Program-made: the position numbers and the translations under genes
In this document: positions 47,568-59,047 of the stretch, piece after piece
Layout of the letters: each line of letters opens with the position of its first letter
Position numbering within the stretch: position 1 is the first letter of the stretch
From: Cudoniella acicularis
Lineage: Eukaryota > Ascomycota > Leotiomycetes > Helotiales > Helotiaceae
Reading direction: 5' to 3'
Length of the DNA: 64,000 bases
Assembly: GCA_013054445.1 (NCBI GenBank)
Contig: JAAMPI010000043.1
Span: forward strand, 20,261 to 84,260
Notes under the pieces: model-generated
Told to the model about the DNA's origin: nothing
Databases searched by the model: none
Seen by the model: only the letters and a program-made list of their open reading frames with translations

Positions 47568-48698
47568 ATGTCTCGCCTCCCCTTTCTGCTCTTTATCTGG
47601 AGCTCCTTCCTCCAATTCCTTGCAGCTTCACCACTTTCCATAATTCAGACCGAATATGAATGTTCCTCGCGTTTCATCCTTCTTGAAAGGGGTTGCACCT
47701 GCAACAAACCCCCTGGAGCCATTTACAACCTCCAAGGAATGATCTTCTCCGGCCCAATCTCATCACCAGGCGCCAACGTTACAAACACAACACTAGGCTC
47801 ATTTGGCCACCCTGACTACAACTGGACCCACTATTATACTTTGGAATCTCGAGCTATGGCTATCGATCGGGAAGCTAAGAGGCTTTATATTGAATTAGTT
47901 TACGAAGGGGTAGACGAGCCGTACCAAGGCGCAATATTCAGCTATACATATGACGGCCACAACAAAACGAGGATATTGACCAAGGATGCAAGTACACAGG
48001 GAGGAATGCAGATTGCCTCTTGGAATGGTGAGAAGAAAATTTACTATTCGAATGGTATTATGAAATGGGGAGTCTATGGAACAAAATATGGGACTGGGTC
48101 TTCAATTCGCCGTGCGAATCTTGATGGCTCTGACATTGAGGTCCTTGTTTTCCCAGAGGGGATGAATTGTACGGATCTGCAAATCTGTCTGCCGATTGGT
48201 AGTCTCAACAATGTGGCCATCGACGAAGAAATGGGATACCTATATTGGAGTTCCGATCAAAAGACGGCAATTTTTCGGGCGCCAATTGATCTTAAACCCA
48301 ACGAAACTGCGACCACTCGTACGGACATCGAGGTCCTTTTCAGTGCGAATCTGGATTTTCCCGGTGGATTGAAATTTTGGAATGGGGCATTGTATTGGAC
48401 TATTAGATACTCATATAACGGCACGCATTTGAATGATGTAAGTCAGGTCTGGAGGTGGAAATCAAGATATGGCGACCCTATTGTTGGTAATGAAGCAGAG
48501 GGAGAGAAAGAGTGTTTGGTTAATTCAACGACCTTTCATGGATTCAAAGCTTTGACGTTCGATGTGGAGACGAATGACATGTGGTTGGCATCAGAAACTT
48601 GGGGCTGGTTGTATAGGGGAAATTCGGATGGGGAGGATATGACGGAATATGAGTTGGGGTTAAGAATAACGGATACTAGAGGTCTTGAGATTGTTTAG
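47568..48698 (+). CDS. Secreted YWTD/NHL-type beta-propeller protein
   Basis: Single exon, 376 residues from the ATG at 47568, which gives a good signal peptide (SRLPFLLFIWSSFLQFLAAS). The 31-codon upstream extension of the frame is not needed. The mature part has repeated blades of LDL-receptor YWTD type: AKRLYIELVYEG, KKIYYSN with SIRRANLDGSDIEVLV, MGYLYWSSDQKTAIFRAPID and GALYWTIRYS. There are many N-glycosylation sequons (NVT, NTT, NWT, NKT, NCT, NET, NGT, NST), as expected for an extracellular protein. Fungal proteins of this kind are uncharacterised; a binding role or a lactonase-like activity is possible. It is the only intact single-exon gene in a stretch of broken genes. Confidence 0.75.
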   Translation: MSRLPFLLFIWSSFLQFLAASPLSIIQTEYECSSRFILLERGCTCNKPPGAIYNLQGMIFSGPISSPGANVTNTTLGSFGHPDYNWTHYYTLESRAMAIDREAKRLYIELVYEGVDEPYQGAIFSYTYDGHNKTRILTKDASTQGGMQIASWNGEKKIYYSNGIMKWGVYGTKYGTGSSIRRANLDGSDIEVLVFPEGMNCTDLQICLPIGSLNNVAIDEEMGYLYWSSDQKTAIFRAPIDLKPNETATTRTDIEVLFSANLDFPGGLKFWNGALYWTIRYSYNGTHLNDVSQVWRWKSRYGDPIVGNEAEGEKECLVNSTTFHGFKALTFDVETNDMWLASETWGWLYRGNSDGEDMTEYELGLRITDTRGLEIV

Positions 48699-48744
48699 TT
48701 AGGAAGCGAAAAATTAGTCTACGCGCTGGGGCACGGTGCCACAG

Positions 48745-49850
48745 CACCAAATTTAGTTCTGGAATTACAACGCAAGCACTCACCGGTTTCCTCCCCTACT
48801 TCGTCATTTTCGTCCCAGTCGTCTACGTCCCACCCTACAAGCTCCAAAAATACCTCTACCCATCAATGGCTGTCATCACTGTCACGAGTTCCGGCGTTCT
48901 CGGATGGGTAATACGCGCCAATGGTGGCTCACCCGGAAAACTCGTCCCACCAGTCATCGCAACATCTGTACTAGAAGGACATTTCCGCATAGTGCAACCT
49001 TTGAGATGTATGGAGAAATTATGGGGAACCCTTTTCTCATCCTCCAATATGTTCAGCAGAATCAATGCTCTGTAAGTCCTCCTTCAACCCTCCAAATGCA
49101 TGAAATTTGATCCAGGAACAAGGCTGCTTGTCGAGCTGGAACTTTCGTTGCCGGAATAGGCTTTGCGACTAGCCAAGTGTTCGTCAACATGATGCAAAAT
49201 TGTGTATCTAGCGGAATGGATCTTGCGGGAGCCATCCTACGTTTTGTGACGCTTCGCCGTGGAGGTCTCATCATGTGCGTCTTGGGTATCTTGATTCAAC
49301 CTTAGAGATTTCTCTCCCAAGCTACTACTTTCATGACTGTCATTTCAAGTTTTGGAGATAATTATAGCCTCTTTTGCCCTTCATTTTGATCCAATAGACA
49401 CTAATTTATAAAAATTAGTCTTCGTCGCCTCCATGACTGGCATTCTCGTCACAGATTTCTGGCTGATCCACCATCGTTGCTCCTTCAATGCGTATATCCC
49501 TTTTCGTCCTCATTCCCTGCATCTCATTACTAGCATGAACCAGCTGGTTTCGTAACCGCAATCAATCTTCACCCCATCGCCACGGGCTGGACGCGCATGT
49601 TCCAAATCACTTACTTCTTTGGCTACTCAGCAGCAGCCGTCTCATATTTTCTTTGGTGCAAATGGCTTCCTCCTGTGGGAGCGGGAATCCAGGAGGATAT
49701 ACTTGAGGATGGGTTTGTGGAGCGTATTGCTTCCTCGGATGTTGAGGCTGAAATTAATAGTTCGGAGGGAAGCAGTGATGGGGGTAAAGGTGGAGAGGAA
49801 GTTGGGATCGTAACTCTGAGCGGAGAAGGCGAGAAGTTTGGTGAAGTTTA
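48745..49850 (+). pseudogene. Truncated NCS1-family permease (purine/pyrimidine/allantoin type)
   Basis: Remnant of a nucleobase:cation symporter. The N-terminal half is missing. It starts in the middle with LPYFVIFVPVVYVPPYKLQK and ANGGSPGKLVPP, then jumps after HFRIVQP directly into MYGEIMGNPFLILQ in another frame, so about 70 residues usually found between are deleted. After a GTAAGT intron come ACRAGTFVAGIGFATSQVF, MQNCVSSGMDLAGAILRFVT and a TAG at 49303-49305 at the place of the conserved Trp in the P-W-R-F-L-S motif (G-to-A change). MTGILVTDFWLIHHR and a last membrane helix MFQITYFFGYSAAAVSYFLW end the relic. The deletion, missing N-terminus and nonsense codon make function impossible. 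Confidence 0.75.
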
Positions 49851-51523
49851 AGGCTGTGTTGCGGGCTGTAGGCAGTGGAAAATGGCCGTCGGCCCTTGGG
49901 AACTGGGATTGAGCGAGCCCCTAAATCGCGATGCGGGGGCAAAATAATAGAAGTCTTTTTCATGCGACCTCCAATATCACCTTTATTCCATTAAAACTAA
50001 TGCACTAACCCAGCAACTCGCAGGTACCATATTGTCATTGGGGGAGCCATCGCATGTCAAATAACAGCCACATTTGTAGTGACAAAGCTCACGTGCCGAG
50101 GAGCTCGCCACAGTCACACCACGAGCCACATTCACTCGTGCACCACTTATATTCCCACCACATCATACTCAACATCAAATCAACCACAAACTCAAACTCG
50201 AAGCCCAACATCAAATTTTACTCAACAAGTGACGCCAACATACCAAGCACTAGATCTCCTTCGAGGCGCGAAGAAAAAGTTCAACAACGGTGATGATGAT
50301 AAGAGAAAGCCGGCGCTGAAAGTGGAGGATAGCGGGGAAGAATATAAGAGGGACTCGGAGACTGCAAGAACTGGGGAGAGAGCTTAAAATCGAAGGCGAC
50401 ATTGCAAGAATCGATTCCGACGTCGGGAGAATCAATGAACCAGCGAGAATCGGAGTTGAGAGCTGCGTAAACGATACAAAAGTCACCTCCCAAACTCTCA
50501 ACAACCGCGACGTCGACGGCCATACAAGAATCGTTAGCTTAACCCAACAATTCAAATCTATCTCTCGTCACCTCGCCTCCAAACCCAGAATCAAAACCAG
50601 AATCAGCAGCAAAGTTCCCCACCTTATCCTCAGCACAACTCACACCACCAACAACTCCCTCTCCCATCTCCTCATCCCCAACCTCCTCTCCACCTCCCTC
50701 TCCACCTCAAACACAAAACAAAAAACAAAACCCATCAAATCAACTATCAGACACCCAATTCCTAGCCCACCTAGGATGCACCAGCTTCTATGATTTCATG
50801 TCACGGTACGATTTAAAGGAATGGAAGAGTGGTGATGCCGAGGAAGCGAGGGCGAATTTGCGTGCGCTGAGGGATAGGGAGCAGGAGCGGTGGGAAGTGG
50901 AAGCTGCAAGACGGAAAGTTTGAAGAGAAGTGGGGGAGGCTGAGAGAGGAAGAAGGGATAGAGATGAAGGGAGAGTATTTTGTGGAGTGAGAAGCACCTA
51001 CTCCTAGGAGTCTGAAGACTTTGACAGGGGACGGGAGGCAGAGGAGTAATTGAAAAAGCGACTTAAACCTCACAATACCTTCAAACAAACCCATTGTTGC
51101 AATTTGCACCTTAATATCGGGTGCCGCTTTAAGTTCAATTTCAGCGTATGGGCGCTAGCTTAACGAGTGAGTTAGTATATTAAGCATAAACTTTAAATGT
51201 TTTGTTGCAAGCCGCAAGAAAGATCGGCATCGCTTGTTTAACCTTATTTTTCTCGCCGCCGCATTATGTTGAGTGAGGATTTGGTGAGTAAGATCGTGAA
51301 TAAGGGATAGAGGAATAGCTTTTGGGAGAAGAGGGGATGAGTGTTTTGTGTTGTGTTGTGTTTTGGAGGCGGGACAGAGAGAGACACATGGATGGAGAAA
51401 GGAGAGTAGTGGTATAGTGTTCTATTCGTCATGAAATCATTATTACTCGCAAGCATATACAAGCAACACCAAAAATTAAGTAACAGAAGAACCAGCACAA
51501 CAAAGAGGAAAAACAACAAATAA
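49851..51523. other. 1.7-kb region with frame fragments, no resolvable gene
   Basis: Rightward open stretches at about 50027-50387 (containing YHIVIGGAIACQITATFVVT and a charged tail), 50388-50790 and 50690-50920 (with FLAHLGCTSFYDFMSRYDL and RANLRALRDREQERWEVE) have protein-like composition, but in three different frames. The middle is a low-complexity Pro/Gln/Ser/His tract. This looks like one more decayed gene; I cannot join the pieces with confidence. 51150-51520 shows nothing. Confidence 0.35.
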
Positions 51524-53885
51524 TCATTCAATAACAAGGCGCCCCTTCGTCAGCCTCACTACCGACCCCTCAACTCCAAAAGTTACATGCTGATACTGAT
51601 CTTGATGTCGATGCCGATAAGCCTCACCTTCCGACTCCCCACTCACCTGCAATTGCTCCGCAATCGGCCCCTTTTCTCTGGGGAAGTTCTCTTCCCTACT
51701 TCCGCCTCCCTCGCCACCCGTCAAAACACCAAATATCAACCTCCTGTCTTTAATCCCCTTCACGTTGCCAAGACAAGTCCCCTCTTTCGCCGCCATAGTA
51801 CCCAACTCCCCATTTCTCGTTGTCACCATAAAAGTAGAGAAACTGGTATCATGATAGACGCCATTTTCGTTCAGAGAATATACACCAAAAGCTATTGCTT
51901 TCAATATCACCGTTATCACCGCGCTGTATGATACTAGCAGATTACTATTGTCATACTCGTAGACGTTTGGGGTGGTCAAGGTGAGTAATAGTGCCCTTGA
52001 CATATTGCGTAAAGTTCTATATGCTGAGCATGCTGATTGTAATGATGTTGGCCAAGTCCTCAATAGCGCGAAGGAGTGTGCGATTTCGGCACACCCAGGG
52101 CGAGCTGGAAAATATTTGGGGCATTTAATGCTGGTCGTGCCAATAATTTGTTGGCGATTTCGTCCCAGGCAATGAGACCTGTTGAGAGGGTTTGGGTGGA
52201 ATCTTCTGCGATGTAAGTTGTCGAATTACATAGGTTGCCCTTGATGGCATCTTCGACACAATTGATGTCGTTCTCCAGGGAGATATTGCCGAAGATCATG
52301 TTGCCGAGAGCTATGAACATATTAAAGTATGCGATTTTTTTATTGTCTTCCTCAACCAGGTCCGTACCGAGATTAATGCCGTTTGAGAATGTGTTCTCGT
52401 TTTGTAAAACATCGATTGATTGTGAAGTAATGACGCCGAGTCCATTCGTGTCGTTGAACTCGATAGAAAACGAAGCATTAACGAGGGTACAAACTAAGCT
52501 GCTGTTGGCAGTTTGAATCCACAGCTGCTGAGTACCGTCGAAAGCGGCAGAAACCGTCGCTTCCCAATTTCTGGCCGGATCTACCTTGGCACTAGCCCCA
52601 TTGTAACCATCGTCGTTCCCGTGTAATATTATCGGACTAAAGGCCGAAAGGACAAGAAAATCGAGAATCGTTGAATTTTGCGAAAGCGACGAATACTGCG
52701 AAGCAGTGACTTGCGTTGCCAGAGAAGAAATCAAATTGTTCCTGCTGAGCTTGTGTTGGCGAGGTGCAATTTACCGTGGGGCCATAAAATTGTGTATTGA
52801 AGGAAGCATTTAAGAGTGGTGCTGGAGGTGGTATAACTTCGATTCAAAACGCAGTTTGAGACGCAATTTTGAACATTTCGGGTGACGGTTGAGTGGTTGA
52901 GTCGGTATGCTGTTCTCTTATTGAACGCCGAATAGATGAGTTGTAATCCGGAACTGGTATCGAACCGATGTCGTAAGTATCCGAATCGGTGACGTTAAAT
53001 TCCCGAGATTTGGGAACAATAGACAGTGTCGCGGTAGGAGTAAGACCACTTATAAATAAGAGCCTATGTGTGCTGTCAGAGTCGTTTCTAAAATAAAATC
53101 AAGCAATATTGGGAGAAATTAATCCAAAATTCCTTGTGCGAAGTATTCATACGCCTGGAAAAATGCCTGGGCTAATCAAACATTTCTGTTGATATCTTTA
53201 GGCCAGGTCATTGTTGAGTTCAATGCGATTAGAACAATAAATTATAAATGATTGAAAGCTCATACGATGAAAATATACCTAGCAAGAGGCCAAGCTTTGC
53301 ACCTTTGACGAGCTCCAGATTGATGAACAAAAGTGGCGAGAACGGAAGAGAGAATGCGTCATTGAGAGTGCTGATCTTATATGCTTTTCGCTTCACTATT
53401 AGCCAGACGTATTGATTTTATGAGACGCGAAAAACGGCTCTGAGAGCAGCAAAGACAAATGAGACAAAAGAGTTCCCAATTTGCTTCACTGCTGTTTGCG
53501 AATATGGAAATGTGTCATCCACGATCTTGCTATCGAGGCTAGAAAAAGTAAAGTGATGGCCGATAGCAAAACCAATTCCACAAATGGCGAAGAGGGGCGA
53601 TTTGAGAGGCGCTCCTAGCCAGTTGACCCCCCAATTGGCGTTCTTCCTCGATTGGGGGGGGGGTTCTTTCAACATCGGGCTAGAAAACCGCGAAAGACGA
53701 GCCGACAATGGGGTCTTTGGCGAAATAGACCTGATAGAAAACGCTGAATTATCGCTCAGTAAAGTATATTCAACTAGTGGGTCGAAATTTAGAGACGAGA
53801 TCAAAGTCGCAAGTCCCTGAGTTTGTTGCGATGATCGTGTATCTATACCGGGAGGTGCCAGGCTGCGTCTTCGAATAAAGTCCAT
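51524..53885 (-). pseudogene. Decayed large fungal membrane protein (extracellular domain plus C-terminal helix)
   Basis: The order of parts matches a Pezizomycotina family of large membrane proteins with N-terminal helices, a glycosylated loop and a last helix: polar N-terminus, membrane helix PLFAICGIGFAIGHHFTFSSLD, second helix, NQYVWLIVKRKAYKIS, loop with many Asn sequons, then NVYEYDNSNLLVSYSAVITV and GVYHDTSFSTFMVTTRNGEL. Lesions on the minus strand are TAA at 53420-53418 inside the second helix (RVS-stop-NQYVWL), TGA at 52846-52844, a frame change near 52740, and TAG at 52019-52017 in a segment RTLLRAIEDLANIITISM that lies in a different frame from its neighbours. All three stops are single transitions from sense codons. 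Some intron boundaries are uncertain, but the number of lesions makes a working gene unlikely. Confidence 0.6.
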
Positions 53886-55001
53886 AGCAACGGACTATGG
53901 AAACAAGGGGTTCGTGTATAAGGATGTTGCAGGCTAGTAAAAAGGCGGGGAGCAAGATTTCATCCCGCAAAAGAGGTTGATGCATACAGTCTTATTTGCA
54001 AAGCAAATCGGCTTAGCACGAGCACATGGTGATCCATTGCATTTGTCGCTTTCTTCGGCTTGTATCCAATACTGCCGATCCATGATGGATGGCCTGCATA
54101 GCATGCGCAGTGCAAGGAAGAAGTAGTTAGCTGACTGCATGTCTTTTTCGGCCACTTGCAGTGGGAATGATGTACATATCTTCTCAATTGTGAGAGGTAA
54201 GAAGGAAACACGAGGGTTTCTGTAAGAGACAGTTCGCACAGGAGTCTGCTTCAACGGCTGGATGCATTGGATATAACAGAGAATTTCGTGAACTGGGTGT
54301 TTTATCGTGGAAATTGTTCTATATAGTGACAACAACCCCAGTCCGAGTTCGGTCAGTTGATCGAAAGAAGCAATCAATGACATGCCACAGCCACAAAACG
54401 TAATACTACTAGGAATCTGTGACCCAAATGCCGATTTCTAGTTTTACACAGTGAAACATGTCAAGGTTCGAAATACTGCTAAGTTACTAGCCGGAGCTCC
54501 ATGGTTCACCGACAAATCAAAGTCTCAGGAGATAGTATAATTTCCAACGATTGCAAGGCGTAATTATTATAAGAATTTTTAGGGTGGACAGGACATGATG
54601 CAGGGCATTTGAGTGCACTGTGGCTGGAAGAATGGTTATCTGAGAATGTTTCATAAAGAGGGCGGTGCCGGGGCCTGCATAACATGCTTTGCAGCGAGGC
54701 GAATGGGGAAGTTCGACGCCGAAATTGAGAGAATACGCATTAGAAATTAACAAAAGCATATCACAAATGATCATCAGGCTGGATGCCAAATGTAAAATGC
54801 GTCACACTAAAGTCTACTCAGTAGAAAAACATCGTTTGAAAGTGTTTTGAGGTTCCGCCTTTGGAAAAAAAGGAAAGTAAAGTAGTACGCAGGGGAAGAG
54901 ATTTTGTGTAAAATAAAAAATGGAATGCCACCTGATTCAGATAAAATGTATTCATAATTTTCTTTTAGTTGATCAACTTTATTCTTCTTGAGTTGCAGTT
55001 T
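53886..55001. other. 1.1-kb intergenic region
   Basis: Leftward ORFs at 53934-54383 and 54517-54789 share the string ACYAG and a 15-bp near-identical core (GCATGYTATGCAGGCC), but neither has a known domain or good start. They may be fragments of a small cysteine-containing gene pair; I do not call them. Confidence 0.3.
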
Positions 55002-56480
55002 TCACAGTGCAGAAGCGGTGACACTTGCACTCCCATTTGCATTTCCGATTAGGCCCAATATCATGTTCTTGTTGCCACCATCATGTAGCCTACTTCTCAA
55101 AACCAGACCTGGATATTGTCTCCCGTCGATGCCATCATTCCAATCGGGTTGATATGGAAGTTGGTTGATGTTGAAGTATATGTAGCCATCAAAGCCAACA
55201 TTTGCACTGTCTGGCCAAATAATTCGGGGATCACGGACATAGGGTGTGGTTTGTAGGATTGTCGAACTATCACCACATTTTAATTGTGGGTGGTATAAAG
55301 AAAAGATCGGAACCATACCTGTAACTGTAAATGGCATTTTGCGTCAGCATCAGCACATTAATGTTCCCCAGACTATCAGACGAAAATTCATTTGCGTTTC
55401 CACCCGCTAACCAAGTTTCTTAACATTGTCGAAGCGCGCTTGGACGAGAGAATATCATTTGATGGATTTGGTCGAAGATAGGAGGTTTAGATCGAGTAAA
55501 GGTGATCGGAAGTTAATGGAAAGTAGTACATAATCTGTCGAAATGTTAGGTCTATGCGTCGCAGAAAGGGGAATGAAGACATACATCACCATATATACTC
55601 AACTCTGCGCCGTCAAGGCCCTCTTGCTGGAATTCCAAGGGTGATCCCTTCTGCCGCAGGTAAAATGGAATTCTATTATAACTTGGAACATCTGCATACG
55701 TTCGCAGTGTACTCGGATGTTGGCTCAATTGTCTCCAGCTTTCACCGGTGCCCAGATAAATCATGATAAACCCGGTTCTTCCTTCGTTGCTAGAATCCAT
55801 AATGCATGCAATACCACCCCAGAAGTAGTAATATTTGGTCGCATATCGAATCTTACATCGTTCATATACGAATCTGGGTAGTGGACTGTTGGAGGAAGTG
55901 TGTATGTTCGGGATATGGAATTGTTCGAGAGGTTGGTTGAGACAAGTTTGGGCCCTCCTGGTGCTGCGTATGGCATACTTAGCGCTTGAGACTCGTTGAT
56001 TGTTGGATGACCAGTATCAAGCACCCATAATGTGCTATCGGGTGTGATGTACAGCGCTTGTACTGAAATAAATGTATTCGGGTCATTGTTGCCAAATTGA
56101 ATACCGTTCGATATGTTGTATAGCCCTCCTGGTGGAGTGTTCAACTCCAGTGACGGGTATGCAGCTTCTACCGTTGTATTTATGACTTCGCCGAACATGT
56201 ATGCGTATGTGCCACGAGTGTAGCAGATGAAGACTCGTCCGGTTCGAGAAATTGCAAGGCCAATTGGCCATTGGTCGTAGTAGTAATGGAATTTTTCAAC
56301 TTTAGAACCGTGAGTGCCAGTATCTATTCGTACATTTCGCGGGCTCGTGGTGGAAAACGTGCTATTGAGGGTTGTGTTAAAGTTGGTGGAGTTCTGTGCT
56401 TTCACAAGGCCAGACAAGCCTCTAAAAGCTGCGAGGAAGAAGAGCTGCATCATGAGGATTCTACCAGGAACTAAGCACAA
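55002..56480 (-). pseudogene. Decayed yellow/MRJP-like secreted protein
   Basis: Major royal jelly/yellow family beta-propeller, known in fungi as secreted proteins of unclear role. A signal peptide (QLFFLAAFRGLSGLVKA) and the blocks WPIGLAISRTGRVFICY, LWVLDTGHP, HYPDSYMNDVRFDMRPN, DSSNEGRTGFIMIYLGTGES, TTPYVRDPRIIWPDSANVGF and YIYFNINQLPYQPDWNDG follow in the family's normal order. Three lesions occur: a 1-nt frame change at about 55814-55821 in a GGGG run, TAA at 55489-55487 after PLTSDHLYSI, and a 1-nt frame change near 55402 within the NLVSGG-NANEF block. Introns at about 55590-55545 and 55315-55265 are normal GT-AG. The remaining sequence is well preserved, so inactivation seems recent, or part of the indels are sequence errors. 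Confidence 0.7.
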
Positions 56481-57643
56481 AGAGAATAGAGAGGAATAGA
56501 TGAAATTATAAAATCCTTTACCGTAAGCTCCATCCCAGGCAAAGATGGTGATCTCATAAGATTACGTCGATAGCTTGAAAAGCGAGTCTTTCGGCGAGGT
56601 ACCGATTTTCCATAGCTAGAGGAGGCCCCCAATCAATTGACTAGCTTGTTGGTATGAAAGAGATGTCGATTCCTTGGAGATATTTAAACCCGGCCCGGAG
56701 AGTTGATGGACTCTGGAGTAGTTGAAGCTAGATGCCTTCAAGTCGTAAAATGACGACTCTCTCGAACGGACGCTCCTTGGTTGCTCCATCAATCTGCGGG
56801 CCGTGTATGTGCACAGAATTGTGGCTTTGAAGCGTGTTCGAAGATCTCGATTGATCTGCAAGAGTTGTGAAGGTTGTTGAGAGAAGCTCAAAGATATCAG
56901 AAATTGGACAACTGAGTTGTTTTCATCGACTGTCTTTGGATGGCGGGAGCTTGGACCACCCACGTGACAAAGTTTATCTTTATGACTTGATGGTTCTTCA
57001 AACTCCTCTCTTCTTTCTCTAGAACGATATTGGTCAAATTATAAAGCAAATATACCTTACGTAGGCGTTAGAATAGAGATACGTATTCGCCCATCAAGCG
57101 TGTCAGAATCTTATTGTTCTTTTGCTATTATAGTCACCCAACTCGCTCCCATAACCAATTTTCAAGATGAAGATTTTGAGGTGGACTGAGTAGTTGGTTC
57201 CGTCTGTCATTCTTACGGTTATTAGTGAATTCTAGGATGTTGGGTATTGAAAAAGGATGATAACAGGAACAAATTGGCAAGTGCTGATACAGATAAATGC
57301 CTTATCCAACAATTACATAAATCATACGATCCGGCATCGGGGTGTTGTTTTATTCTTTGAATTCTCACTTCAAAGCTGATAGAAAAATTGCTAAAAATAT
57401 TTAGTAGCTTGGATTCCTCCTTTAGTTTCCAGTAATAAGTTACTCGATCTTCCACTCCTTCATTCGACCTTTGCAGTCTCCTCAATCGATAGGCAACAGG
57501 AGCCCTAATACCATCATATTTCTGCAGAAATGCCAAGCAAGCATTGCCACTATCTCTTATTCTCCTCCCTCATGTCTCACTTCGCAGCTCGAAAGCTCAG
57601 ATCAAGACCATCGCCTCATCATTTCCATTTCCAAAATCATACT
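56481..57643. other. 1.2-kb intergenic region
   Basis: Contains leftward ORFs 56616-56963 and 57222-57536 without recognisable features. The left part is the 5' flank of the MRJP-like relic; the right part is the 3' flank of the first secreted-protein paralog. Confidence 0.35.
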
Positions 57644-59047
57644 CTACACCACTGCCGAATAAACCGTCTCGAAGTTCGGATCTGCTGTCACAGTATGCGT
57701 AAAAGTCTGCGTTGTCGTCGACTGAAGTCATTTCAACCATCAGCAATGTCACCGCCCTATGTTTCATATTTCAACTCGAAGAGTTTTGGATATACATACA
57801 GTCTCATACACCACATTAGGAAGTGACCTCGTAATGCTCACAATTACTACAGGTGACGCGGACGTGATAAGACAGGAGCAGGCCCAATCAAAGTACCCCG
57901 GCCAAAAACTGTTCAAGTAAGAAGGAAGTCCTAAGTCTCGTTTTCCAAAAGCTGCTTTGTCAAGGGAAGGGCCCGGTGTGATTAGCGCCGCTGCCGCACC
58001 TGTTGTTGTAATACTTGGTACTGCGGCGGGGGTTTGAGGAGCTTGTGCACAGGTAGTCTGTGGTTACAGTCAGTCTGTCAATCTTTAAATCCCTCTTCCC
58101 CTTCTAGACACCGTCAGAATATCAACGACACAAGCAAAACAAACAAAACTCAGAGGTGAAAAGTCGCCATACCCCCGGTCATAAAAAATATCCTTACTCG
58201 CGCAGGCACATCATACCCCACATGCGCACTATCAATCGGCACCTGATACAACCTACAATACCTCAAACTCTTACTTGTGAGTCTCGCATCAAACACTTGG
58301 AACGCCTTGCAGTCCGCGTTCTTGAGACATATTTGCTGGCAGTCAGTCCCACTAGTATCATTCTGCAACATGGAAATTGTAAAGTCTTCCCATGCCAGGG
58401 CGGGGATACTGCAGTGTTATAACGGCGATGGACTCACGCAAAAGGACGTGGCGGTGGAGCAACTTATGAGGATGTTGTCAGTAAGTATTACAACTCACGT
58501 CCAATACAACTTTTCAGAGTTGCTTGATCTAATTTTAGCAGGAACGAATGGAACGTACTCGTGTTCGGTCGTCGTATCCGTAACCACAGCTTGCACCGAC
58601 GCCTTGATAGTCGATGTACCAGTAGGTGGCCCTACTGGGGTAATCGTCGTGGTCCTTGCCACGGTGATCTGGAACAGCGACGAGCAAAAGTGGCATGCGT
58701 CGAATGTCGTCGGTGACGGCCTATCCGTTCGTCAACTTCCTTTTGTCTTTATCTTTCCAGGTTTCTAGGACAAAAACGAACGGATGCAGCATTGCGCTTG
58801 AGGCAGCGGCGATGTTGGAGAGGGTGTATGCTAGTGCGGACGACACGTCAGCCCTTTCCATTCTTTTTTACTTATCAAGAAAAGAGGTAATTGAAAGAGA
58901 GTAGATGTAAGTGGACTTACTTGCATCGATCGTCCAAACAGGGCGCTCTGGATTAAAGCGTTGTTCATTCCGCAATTTCCCGTCTTTTCTTGCATTGGCG
59001 ACACTAAGTCCTGCTCCCAAGCACAATATAAAGACAACGGGAAGCAT
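57644..59047 (-). CDS. Small secreted Ser/Thr-rich protein with PAN-like module (paralog A)
   Basis: Leftward, multi-exon. A signal peptide MLPVVFILCLGAGLSVANA and KDGKLRNEQRF start the protein (exon 59047-58921). Later exons give SSAMLHP, FDACHFCSSLFQITVA (exon 58720-58559), a PAN/apple-like exon (58408-58198) with CQQICLKNADCKAFQVF and RYCRLYQVP, then a C-terminal exon with ITPGP, LPSYLNSFWPGYFDWACSC, ITSASPVVIVSITRSLPN and a last exon ending FETVYSAVV. The neighbour at 59606-60492 has the same order of exons and motifs but lacks the PAN exon. Two junctions are out of phase by 1 nt (near 58853, and at a CCCC run near 58402), so this copy may be decaying or contain sequence errors. Function unknown; secretion and paired duplication suggest an effector- or cell-surface-type protein. 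Confidence 0.6.

Noticed and set aside
50054..50387. Rightward ORFs as separate small genes
   Set aside because: Overlapping frames with low-complexity His/Ser/Thr content, no consistent start, and likely pieces of one decayed region.
53934..54789. Pair of small leftward ORFs sharing ACYAG
   Set aside because: The shared stretch is only about 15 bp, frames differ in context, and neither has a convincing start or signal peptide.
26794..55489. Reassignment of TAG/TAA to Gln
   Set aside because: GCN1, the helicase, SHMT, L19 and other intact genes contain no internal TAG or TAA and use them or TGA as normal ends, so the code is standard and the stops are lesions.
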